From the NCBI GenBank assembly GCA_039707465.1, contig CM077653.1, positions 5,572,184 through 5,636,183 on the forward strand: a stretch of DNA of 64,000 bases, read 5' to 3'. Position 1 is the first letter of the stretch. Each line of letters begins with the position of its first letter. Positions 45,862 through 57,500 of the stretch are shown here, piece by piece. The translations under genes and the position numbers were made by a program. The DNA comes from Rhabdophis nuchalis. Its lineage: Eukaryota; Chordata; Lepidosauria; Squamata; Natricidae. The notes beneath the pieces were generated by a model. The model was given only the letters and a program-made list of their open reading frames with translations, made no database searches and was not told the DNA's origin.

Positions 45862-46254
45862 ATCTAGGCAGTGCTTGTTCTCTTCCTTAAGAATATTCTC
45901 ACATCCCATTACAGATGCAGCATGGATCCGTTTTAGATTCTCAGCATTGTATGAAGCAATACAAAGGCTTGCATGCAGATTATTTTTTCATTTACAGTGT
46001 TATATTTTGATTACCTGCACTCAGAAGGCATACCAAAACAATTATTGAATGAAAACGGAAACAATGCTGCAATACAAGAGTATATAAAGGAACATGAAAC
46101 TCACAGCTGCCAAATTGATGATGCATAAAGCAGATGATAACATTGATGAATTAATTGATGCCGATGATGATTATAGAATGCTCAAAATAGTTTCCTGGCT
46201 CACATATTTTCCCCATGAGAATGCAAAAGAATTCAGCAGATACCTGTAAGTTCT

Positions 46255-46598
46255 GATATGCCAGGGGTTGCCACAAAAAAGAGGGAGCTAAGCTATTCTC
46301 CAAAGCACCTGAGGGCAGGACAAGAAGCAATGGGTGGAAACTCATCAAGGAGAGAAGCAACTCAGAACTGAGGAGAAACTTCCCGACAGTGAGAACAATT
46401 AATCAATGGAACAACTTGCCTCCAGAAGTTGTGTATTCTCCAACATTGGAAGGTTTTAAGATGTTGGACAACCATTTATCTGAAGTAGTGTAGGGTTTCC
46501 TGCCTGAGCAGGGGGTTGGACTAGAAGACCTCCAAGATCCCTTCCAACTTGTCTATTCTATTCTATTCTATTCTATTCTATTCTATTCTATTCTATTC
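46255..46598 (+). mobile_element. CR1 LINE 3' end with (TTCTA)n tail
   Basis: CR1 ORF2 end and 3' UTR, then about nine TTCTA units. It lies in the 3' region of the minus-strand gene. Confidence 0.87.
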
Positions 46599-46670
46599 CA
46601 ATCCACATTTTACAGCAAACAGAAAACATTCTCATAAAATGTAGCAGGGGTTATGAATTCACCCACCCAA

Positions 46671-46738
46671 TCAGTTTTTCTTGCTCTGTTTTGGAGAAAC
46701 ATTGGTTCTACTGCCATGGGGTGAAGAGTTTCTTATGC
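46671..46738 (-). CDS. Unidentified gene, terminal coding exon e
   Basis: The acceptor ttctttcaattgcag is strong. The frame continues [20 protein letters not shown], then N and the stop (tca on the + strand at 46671-46673). The 3' UTR continues leftwards; I could not fix its polyadenylation site. Confidence 0.65.
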
Positions 46739-49238
46739 CTGCAATTGAAAGAAACAATGAGAAATCAAACATGGATGGAACTTGTGAACTGTCCAGAGTC
46801 ATGTAAGTGAAATGGGCCACTTTATGAATCAAAATAAGCAAAGCTGCAAACAGGATTGGGAAGCCCTCAAAGATGGCTACCAATGGGATATAATTTTTGT
46901 AGATCAGGGTTCAACTGTATAGTCGTTGATACTCTCTGAGCGTGATGGTTTTCTTGTAGATGTTTATTATCCAACTAGGCAACATCATCAGATGGTTATT
47001 TCTCATCTGACTGAGAATGGTTACTTCTGGATTACTTGGATTAGTGTTTACCTCAGTGGTGAAATTCACTTTGTTTTACTACTGGTTCTATGGATGTGGC
47101 TTGGTGGCCGTGATGTGGCTTGGTGGCCGTGGCAGGGGAAGGATACTGCAAAATCTTCATTCCCACCCCACTCTGGGCCAGCCAGAGGTAGCATTTGCTG
47201 GTTCTCCAGACTACTCAAAATTTCCACCACCGGTTCTCCAAACCACTCAAAATTTCCACTACCGGTTCTCCAGACTATTCAAAATTTCCACCACTGGTTC
47301 TCTGAACTACTCAATATTTCCACTACCGGTTCTCCAAACTACTCAAAATTTCTACTACCGGTTCTCCGTACTACTCAAAATTTCCACTACTGGTTCTCCA
47401 GGCTACTCAAAATTTCTACTACTGATTCTCTGAACTACTCAAAATTTCTTCTACTGGTTCTCCAAACCACTCAAAATTTCCACTACCGGTTCTCCAGACT
47501 ACTCAAAATTTCCACTACCAGTTCTCTAGACTACTCAAAATTTCCACCACCGGTTCTCCAAACTACTCAAAATTTCCACTACTGGTTCTTCAAAACCTGT
47601 CAGAACTTGCTGGATTTCACCCCTTGTTTACCTGGATAGCAAAAGACTGGTGCCTCATATTATCTGAACAAAAACATAGAAAACTAGGTCTTGGGGGGAA
47701 TATGATGGGAACCATCTTACCCAGAGGTAAAATTCGACTGGATCGGACCAGATCGGGCAAACTGGCAAGGACAATTTGAAGTGGTTCGGCAAACCGGTAA
47801 AAATCATCCCTGGTTGGCCATACCCACACCCACATGGTCACTGCTCACCCCTTCCAGCCACTCGCTCGCCCCTTCTGGCTCCTCCTTCTGGCGCAGCAGC
47901 AGCAGGCAACAGTGTGCATGTGCATGGCTGGCACATGGAACAGGGCGCCAGCGCATCTAAGAAGCGGTAATTTCCGCTGCAAGAAGCTTGTAGCCGCTGC
48001 ATCTTTTGGTGCAAGAAGTATTTCCAGGCACACCGAAAAAAAGAGGAAGTGGCTGCAGGCATCTCACGACAAGGGGGTGGGGGGCGAGATGTAGGCTGGC
48101 AGGAAGCCCAGTGGCAATGGTTCGGCCCTGGGTTGCCTTCTCTGGCAGCCAGCCACAGGAGGAAGGTAAGGATGTGTCACGTCGTGAAGGGGAAGCAAGA
48201 GGATGCTAGGCCTAACCTGGGCAGAAAATAGGTAGAATAGAAACACAATTTTTTTTTCTACCAGGTTCTTTGTGCATGGTTTGGTGGAGAGCGGTCATGT
48301 GACTGAGTAAGCATGGCCGTGACATCGAGTTGGCCACGCCCACTTAGTCACAGGACCGCCACCACCAAGCCACGCCTACAGAACCGCTAGGGAACAAAAC
48401 TGAATTTCACCACTGATCGTACATGTTAAAATGCAAAAATGTCTAGATGAAGTTTCATCTCATTGTTTTATGTTGTCTGCCTTAGAGATTCTCAAGAATC
48501 AACAATCTGATTTTGGAAGTATTAATACTCAAGCAAGTAATTAATACTTAGTTTGTTGAATGTGGATAGGATACAAGGTCTCTCTAACAAGCACGCGTCA
48601 CAAAGTAAACCTTTTGTTATAAGTGCCCATGGAAAGCATCACAAAACATTTAATCAATCAAGCTTTGCTCTCTATTTTACATAACAACAAGCTTACTGTA
48701 CCTTCAACCGGGGGAATATCCAAGGTTGACTTCCGCCGAATCCTCCTGGATTTCATCCTTGGGGATGGTGCCTTCTGCTCTTGACAACTTCCTAATTTAG
48801 CTTTATGTAAAAGGAATGCATGATTAGCTCACCCTAATTAACCTAGCTTTTTCAACTGGGAAATGCAACGAATAGCCTAATTACAAGACTGGTAATTATT
48901 TAACTAAAGTTCAGCTTCAAGCCAACCGTTTACTTCCCAAAAATGCTTACAATTAGAATAATGTTGTTCACAGGCTGTTGATATTGCAAGGAGATTGTGA
49001 GTTCTAGTCCTGCCTTAGGCGTGAAAGCTGGTTAGGTGAATTTGGGCCAATCACCAGGAGACTTTGAATTCTAATACTGCCTTAGGGAGTACTTGCTGGG
49101 TGACTTTGGGCCAGTCATTTTCTCTCACCCCAACCCACCCAACAAGGTTGTTGTTATGGCAAAAACAGAAAAAGGAAAGGAATATTATATTTGTCCATTG
49201 GTTTGAATTTTTACAAAAATAATAAACAAAATGAAAAT

Positions 49239-49271
<33 letters not shown>

Positions 49272-52200
49272 TACTTTTTGAGCTGATCAATAAATAAGTC
49301 AGGGAGACTAGTATAGATCTATTTCAAGCTTTTTAGCTCTCATCAGCTATCCATACCCCTTACTGGGATTCGAACCGGGGCTGTATTACATGTTAGGCAA
49401 ATGCCTTACCACTTTGAGCCACCAGGTCTTCTTCCTGCTCAGCTGAGACAGGAGGATAAGTATATACTTTGTTCCACAACACCCTGTTAGGCCCCAATTA
49501 AGGGAGGAGACCTACTGTTTCCTTTTCTGCCTTTCGGCTCATCACCAGAGACCATCTAGACAGAAAGCCATGAGTTCCATTGTGTAACTTTTTTAATTTT
49601 TTTATTTTTTTTTATTTATTGATCAGCTCAAAAATGTAACACACATATAAAAAAATTACACAACGGAATTCATGGCTTTCTGTCTAGATGGTCTCTGGTG
49701 ATGAGCCAAAAGGCAAAAAAGGAAAAAGCAGTATGCTTCCTCCCTTAATTGGGGCCCTAACAGGGTGTTGTGGAACAATTTTATTTTTATTTTTATTTTA
49801 TTAAATTTATACCCCGCCCTTCTCCTTGTTAGGACCCAGGGCGGCGCACAGGCATTATTTAAAACCACAAAATACAATATATACATCAATTAAAATATAT
49901 TAAATTAATTAAATTAATTAAACCCGTGCTAAAACCATGTTAAAACCTTACCAAATTATAATTTATTTTTAAAATAAACATATACAATATACAGCTATGT
50001 TTTCCAAACACATCTCATCTGTAACATATTCAAGTGAAATCCAGTTTTTTTCTCTCTCCCTGGTTTATTTTCAAGATAATTTTTGGTCTTACTGACAAAT
50101 GGAAACTAAATTGTTTACTGACCTAGAAACTTGGGGTTAATAATGTGCTCATCCTTCAACAGTGGCCTAAATTCAGTCTCTGAAGGTTTTTCTCCATCTG
50201 TGGTAAGAAAGCAATTAATGTGAAGATGGAAACAACTGCAATCTAGTAATCAAAACAAGGTTTATTAATCAGGGCTTTCTCCTTAAACTGAAAGTTATTT
50301 TCGAATGTGATTTTTTTTTTCAGATGGGAAATATCTTATTTGAATACGTCCAGTATTTTAAATCCTACTTCCTTCAAAGATAATCCCTAAAGCATTAATG
50401 AAATTGTCATTATGTAGTTCCTTCTACAATTTTCTCCTTTTAAAAAAAAGTTGATAGATACATATGGAAGGGCAAAATAAAAATGGAAGCAGAAGAACTC
50501 ATAATTGTTCTAGTGGATTTCCAACAATTAAACAATGTCATAAACCAAGTTAAGGCAGTTCACATTGCCCTTGGATTGTAGCCAATGCTCATGATTGAGT
50601 TTGGCATGCCACCTTATAGTTAATTCTTCTACAGCATGGATCTACTGGTTTTGTAGAGCAAGTTCTGCATTGAATCTATATACCCGCATTTTTTGAAGTA
50701 TAAGACGCACCCTTTTCCCTCAAAAAAGAGGCTGAAAATCTGCGTGCATCTTATACACTGAATACAGCATTTTTGCCTCCAGAATTCAGCCCCCTTCACC
50801 AAAATGGCCATGCATAGCCTTTAGGAGGCTTCCAGAGTGCTTCTGGGGGCTGGGGTGAGCAGAAATGAGTGAAAAATTGACTGTTTTTTGCTCAATTTTG
50901 CCCCCTCCTATAAGCCTCCTAAAGGCTATTCATGCCCCTTTTTGGGAAAAAAACAACAGGTCCATTTTCATGAAAAACAGACCGTTTTGGGGAGGTTTGC
51001 AGAGTGCAAAAACTTTTTTTTTTAAATTTGCCTCTTCAAAACCTTGGTGCATCTTATACTCCTGTGCATCTTATACTCCGAAAAATACGGTATATAAAAG
51101 CTAGGTATCACCCACTCATCACGAAATCTCCAGAACCGTAAACTTGAAATTTGGCATGTATGTGTCCTCTTAGCTTTTAGATGCTCGCTAAGAAAGGAAT
51201 TTTTTTGAAATGACCTTCAGATCATTAGTAATTCTTATACAGGAATTAACACACTCTGAGGCTAAGGAGCATCACACAAATGTCATCCTTGATGCAACTT
51301 GAAAGAGAACATGCTTTAGGTTCAAAATCCAAAGCACCAGAGGAGAGGACAAGGGGCAAGGCGTGGAAACCTGTTAATGAGAGATCCATTGTAGATATTG
51401 TAAAAGGTTAATCAATGAGAAAGCTTGACTCCTGGAATTGTGGGTGCTCCATCACTGGAGGGTTTCAAAAATAGACCACACAACCATTTGACCGGGATGG
51501 TATAAAGCAGGGGTATCCAAACTTGGGAACTTTAAGACTTGTGGACTTCAACTCCCAGAATTCCCCAGCCAGCTAGCTGGGAAATTCTGGGAGTTGAAGT
51601 CCACAAGTCTTAAAGTTCCCAAGTTTGGACACCCCTGGTATAAAGTCTTCTGCCTTGAGCAGGGGGGTTAGACTAGAAGACCCTTGAGATGCCTTCCAGT
51701 CCTATTGATTCTAGGTTCTAATGCAGGGGTCAGCAACCTTAAACATTCGAAGAGCCACAACGGTCCTAACAGGAAGCCCTCTTGTTCAATTCTGGAGCCA
51801 ACTAGAAATCTGATTTCCCCACCATAGAGTCTTCTCCTACCTGTCCTAATTGAAAGCCCAATCAATTGTGGAGCTGACCGGAAAACCCGCCCCTTGCCAT
51901 AGAGTCTCCTCCTGGTGTGCCCTTCCCCCTCCAACCAGAAGCTCCTCTCAAAATTGTGGTGACGACCAGCAACAGGGAGCCGCAGCAGAGGGATCAAAGA
52001 GCCACAGGTTTCTGACTCCTGTTCTAGTGAATCCAATCCACAGGCAACTGTTCTGAACAAAGAAAATGGTATGTCCTTGGTTGTAGGATTAAGTTCTGGA
52101 GAAACTGAGCAGTTTGTCTTCAAGTTGACATGTGCCCCAGGCTGTCTTTGGGTGTTGCAGAAATTCAAACCGAGTCTCTTACTTGTGACATGGAGGAGCA

Positions 52201-54425
52201 CGTACGTCTCTCGTTCTCCCAGGAGGTCTGTCGCATAGTGATATTTGTTTTGAAGTAAATTCTTGACTTGGCCATTCTCATCGGCTAGCTCTAATTCCTC
52301 TGAAATTCAGAATTGACTGACAAGTTAAGCAGCTTATATAAATTGTCCCCTGACCTCTTACTCTTTCCGAACAAGGTAAATATGGTTCAAAAACCAGTGC
52401 ACTTCGGTGGAATAACAAGGGACTTCTATTTCCTTGTTCCTTCCTTAGAAATGTATCAATCATATTTCATACACGTCCCTGTTTATCTTTACCCGGCAGG
52501 CAAATGTATAGTGAATTCAAATGAGCTCATTATTACGGAAATTGGGTTTAAACACAAGCCCGAATTTAGACGGTGTCTATTCATTCATAGCGGTGTCACC
52601 TTTATCTTCGTATCCACAGCGGAGTCTCATGCCATCTAGCAAAATCTGGACTTTGCAGTGTATATTGAAAAGATCAGCCTTGTGTTCTAGGAAGGAAGGA
52701 AGGAAGGAAGGAAGGAAGGAAGGAAGGAAGGAAGGAAGGAAGGAAGGAAGGGGAGAAAAAAGCAAAAATTGAAGCATTTCTCCAACTTTGGAGTGGACGT
52801 CAACCCAAATGGGCTAGCAAGCACAATGGACAGCAATTGAATTTTGCAGTATGTGCAGGAAAAGGTAAACCCCCAAATCAAATCGATTCAAAGCCTTTTT
52901 TTGTATTGTGGTCAATATTGCAGTCACAGACCAGTAACATCAACAATTCTGATGAATCCTGCAACAATGTATTAATTTTGGTTTTCTTGATAGGCTAGTC
53001 TAGGGGTGTGAAACTCAAGGCTTGCGGGCCAGATGTGGCCCATGGGGTGTTTAGATCTGCTCCATGGGCCCACCCTGGAAACAGCAAAGGACCGGCCTGT
53101 GGTGCCTCTGCCAGTGAAAAGAGAACTCAGGAAGACCGCATGCAGCCCTCATGGGCTCCATTTTCGCTCATGAAGGCCTCCTGGAGCTGTCTGCCAGGCA
53201 GTGCATGGCCTCCCTGGACCCCGCTCCAGGAGGCTGTGGCGGCCAAAAATGGAGACTCAATGAGTGACATTGAACTGGCCACACCCCCTGGCCATGCCCC
53301 CCCTCAGCCCCCCCCAACATCAAATGAAACCCTGATGCGGCCCTCCATGAAATCGAGTTTGACACCCCTGGGCTAGACTCACATAAAATGAGACTGGGTG
53401 TAGGGAATCGTTGATTCGGGACCAGTCATTTGGCATTGAAAATTATGACGGACTTCCCCGGAGTTAATTTTGACCCAGATTTGAAGTTCCGATGGCCACC
53501 CCATTCCCTGCAGTCATGGGATTGCAATTGGCATCCTTCTTAAACAGCCTGCATCGGCAGTGTCCTGTGGGCACTCGTGACCCCAATGCATGGCATTTTA
53601 CGGCAAACTGGCATTTATAGCTGATTTGTGGCAATGTCCATGGCAAACCATGGATTCATTTGATAGCTACTACGTTTGCTTAACAAGTGTGGCATCCGCT
53701 TTACAGTGTAGGAAGTGAAAGCCCACCCCCTCTCCTAGAAAACTGAAATATCCTGGGAAATATTGAAAAGGCAGCACATTATATGGAGAAATGGAGAAAC
53801 ATGTTTTGAGGCGGGAAGCAGACTCACTCTTGATAGCCCCCACCTTACTCAATGGGCCATTAAAAGGCCTGAGTCGGTCTACTCTATATAACAAAAATCT
53901 CCCCCCTTCAGGTCCAGGACTCAAGACAGTCTATGGAGATGGCCCCATGGCACTCTGACAACTAATCAGAGTACAAGAGCAAGATCAAAGGCCAGAGAGG
54001 GCATAAAACCAGCGACTTTCAACATCTCAGTCTCTTTTTCTTCTTCACCCAACATCTGGAAGCATCTGATCCCCCTTCTCTGTTCAGGAGCTCAAGCCAT
54101 GTGATCCTGTCCACCATTAAACCATTTTTCCAAGCAGCCTCCATGTTTCCAGGGTCTTTTTCCCTGCTTGGAACTGAACCCAGAAGGGCATTTCTTCCTT
54201 CCTTCCTTCCTTCCTTCCTTCCTTCCTTCCTTCCTTCCTTCCTTCCTTCCTTCCTTCCTTCCCTTTCTCCCTCCTTCCCTCCCTCTCTCCCTCCTTTCCC
54301 CCCTCCCTCCCTTTCTTTCTTTTTTTAAACCATGTGGTCCTGTCCACCATTGAACCACCTTTCCAAGCAGCCTCCATGTTTCCAGGGTCTTTTTCCCTGC
54401 TTGGACCTGAACCCAGAAGGGCATT

Positions 54426-54523
<98 letters not shown>

Positions 54524-57500
54524 TTTCTTCCTTCCTTTCTTTTTCTTTCTTTCCTTCCCTCCCTTTCTCCCTCTTTCCCTCCCTCTCTCCCTCCTTTCCC
54601 CCCTCCCTCCCTTTCTTTCTTTTTTTTAAACCATGTGGTCCTGTCCACCATTGAACCATCTTTCCAAGCAGCCTCCATGTTTCCAGGGTCTTTTTCCCCA
54701 CTTGGAACTGAACCCAGAAGGACATTTTTTTTCAACCACAGCCATGCTTGCTTACTGACTGGCACAAACAGGACATAAAATTGGGTACAGTCCCATGGAT
54801 ACCTGTTTAATGGCTGGCCTGATTCACAACCCTAATTCTGGGCTCAGTTACAGCTGTAAGTCGAGACTTACCTGAGCAATTTTAGGAAAGCTACGGAGGT
54901 TCTTCAACCAGGCACAGATTCGTCGACAGAATATAACAGAAGCAAAAGAAAGAGAGCTGACTTACCTCCGTGAAGAACAGTTATAAACATTTCTACTGAT
55001 AATCTGAAGGGAGAAAGACACGCAATGAGAAAGGAGTCGTTAGATCAAACGTCAGAGAAAGCACAACATGCTTCAGAAAACTCCCCATACCCAGAAATCG
55101 GTGTGGCGGGGGGGGCGGATTTTTATTTTTCTACCCATGGAGGAAGACCTTGTCCTACTTCCTAGGAAATTGTTCTCCTTCCCTACATGACATAAGTTGA
55201 AAAATGCATTTTTCACCTTCCTTCTTAGGCAAGAACTCGGAGCAATCAATCCAACAGCTTTCCCGCAAAAACATCAGGGAGCAAGTAAATGTTAAAACGC
55301 GGGGCCTGCGTTAGGATTTCAAGATGGCAGTATAGAAACCGCGTATACTAACTTGGTTCAAGAGGCCAGGAAAAAGAATGCTGGTGGAGTAGAAGGAGCT
55401 GCCTCACCTCCCGAATTCAATACCGCTCTCTCAAATGGAAGTAATTCAAGGATTGTTCCTCAAAATAGCTTTTCACTCGAAGCCAAGTTGGTTACGTATT
55501 TTTCCCCCGTTGCCCAGTTCTTGATTTGTTTGCTCTCCAAGGGTGACACAACACCCTGTTAGAAGGCTGGTAAACATCCTTAATCTTGGCTAGCGGACAA
55601 GCCAAGAGAAAGCAAAACAACAAAGAAATCGCCACGTGTTCAGATCAACTGACCCACAATTCCTCATGATTCATGGGGGGAAAAAAACCCACAAGAAAAC
55701 AGAGGGGAGAGGGAGTGTGTGTGTGTGAGAGAGAGGGGGGAGGGAGGGGGAAGGAATGAGGGAGAGAGGGGGAGAGAAAGGGAGAGAGAGGGAGGGAGGA
55801 AGAGAGGAAAATGTGTGTGAAAGAGAGAAAGAGGAGAACAGAGGGAGGGATGGAGAGAGAGGGAGAGAAAGGGAGAGAGGGAGAGAGAAAGAGTGTATGA
55901 GAGAGAGGGGAGAGAGGGAGGGGAGAGAGAAAGAGTGTATGAGAGAGAGGGGAGAGAGGGAGGGGAGAGAGAAAGAGTGTATGAGAGAGAGGGGAGAGAG
56001 GGAGGGGAGAGAGAAAGAGTGTATGAGAGAGAGGGGAGAAAGGGAGGGGAGAGAGAAAGAGTGTATGAGAGAGAGGGGAGAGAGGGAGGGGAGAGAGAAA
56101 GAGTGTATGAGAGAGAGGGGAGAGAGGGAAGGGAGAGAGAGGGGGAGATAGAGAGGGAAGGAGGGAGGAGAGAGAGGGAGAAAGGTTTAGAGAGGGAGGG
56201 GGAGAAAGACAGAGAAAGAGAGGGAGAGAGAGGGGGAGTGGAGGGATGGAGATGGGGAGAGAGGGAGAAAGAAAGAGAGGGAGGGAGGAAGACAGTGAGA
56301 GACAGAGAATGTGCTGGTTTGGAATTAATCCTATTGAGGAGTCTAAGGAACAATAAGGTTAGAGAGAATATTTAATTTCCAGAATCAGACTCTGAAGTGA
56401 ATAACATCGAAGGACACTCCCACCCACCCAAAAAGGAAAATAAAAATAAAAAAGGAGCAACAATTGTCATTCTCTTTGACTAATTTCCCCAGATATCAGC
56501 TCCCATATAGGAGGCTCTTCCTAAAATGCGTATTAGATGACATAAAAACTCACAACACTTTGCAATAACGATTAGAAGAGGCAGTTTTATTTATTTGCTT
56601 ACTGCAAACTTACACCACGAGCCAACACCATAAATCCTCGTGTACCATTGAATGCATGACATTTTCTGAACAACCTATTTTTTTTTAAAAAAAAGCCAAA
56701 CCAAACCAAACCAAGCCAGCCCCTTTCAACGTAGCGTAGATTCTTCAATTCTCTTTAAACCTATTTTGCAGAAGGAAACCTAGGCTGGACTTTATATCTT
56801 TCTTTAAAACTTAATGCTGAGCTTTTCATAAACCATTCAGATGCCCCAACTCTGTAAGAGTCATTTGTTTCCCTAGGCATGGGATGAAGTGAAGTACATA
56901 TGGTTGATTTATTCCATGGTCATCAAAAGCTCTCAATTCTGCAAACGAGAATTGAGAATGCCCACAAGAGAGACTGACATTACTTCTCTGTTCTCTCTCT
57001 GTGTCTCTGTCTCACTCTCTCCTCCCTCCCTTCCTCTCTCTTTCCTCTCTCCCCTCCATTCCTCTTTCCTCTCATTCCTCTTCTTTCTCCCTTGCTCTTT
57101 CCTGTTCCCTCCCTCCCTCTTTCCCGCCCTCTCTCTGTCTTCTCTCCCTCCCATTCCCTCCCTTCCTCTTTCCTTTCGCCCCTCTCTTTCTCTCTTTTCC
57201 CCCACTCACCCTTTTTCCTCTCTCCCTTGTCCCCTTCCTCCCTCCCTCTTTCATCTCACTCCTCTTACTTCTTTCCCCCTCCCTCTTTCCTCTGTTCCCT
57301 TCTTCTCGCTTCCCCCCCTCTCTCCTCTCTCTCCTCTCCCTTCGCTCTTCCCCCCCCCTTCTCTCTCCCCCCATCTCTTGGATTACTCATCCTGGATGGG
57401 AATATCCATTCGGTTCCCTATCCTTACTTGCCATCTGCAATACATCACTGCCCATTTTCCAATTTTTCTTCATTTCTTTCCAATTTGTCATGAACAAATT

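Noticed and set aside
46926..47639. 237-residue open frame with [11 protein letters not shown] repeats
   Set aside because: Product of the 32-bp minisatellite (three units = 96 bp, so frames stay open); inside a transposon.
49369..49440. tRNA gene (box-B-like gattcgaaccgggg)
   Set aside because: No full cloverleaf; it is a tRNA-derived SINE in a foldback.
55203..55290. + strand exon-like segment after ttccttcttag
   Set aside because: Composition is low-complexity Ser/Asn and no partner exon in phase was found.
55664..56375. Open frames of RERGERE and SLSLSP type
   Set aside because: Artefacts of the purine tract and its 42-bp period.
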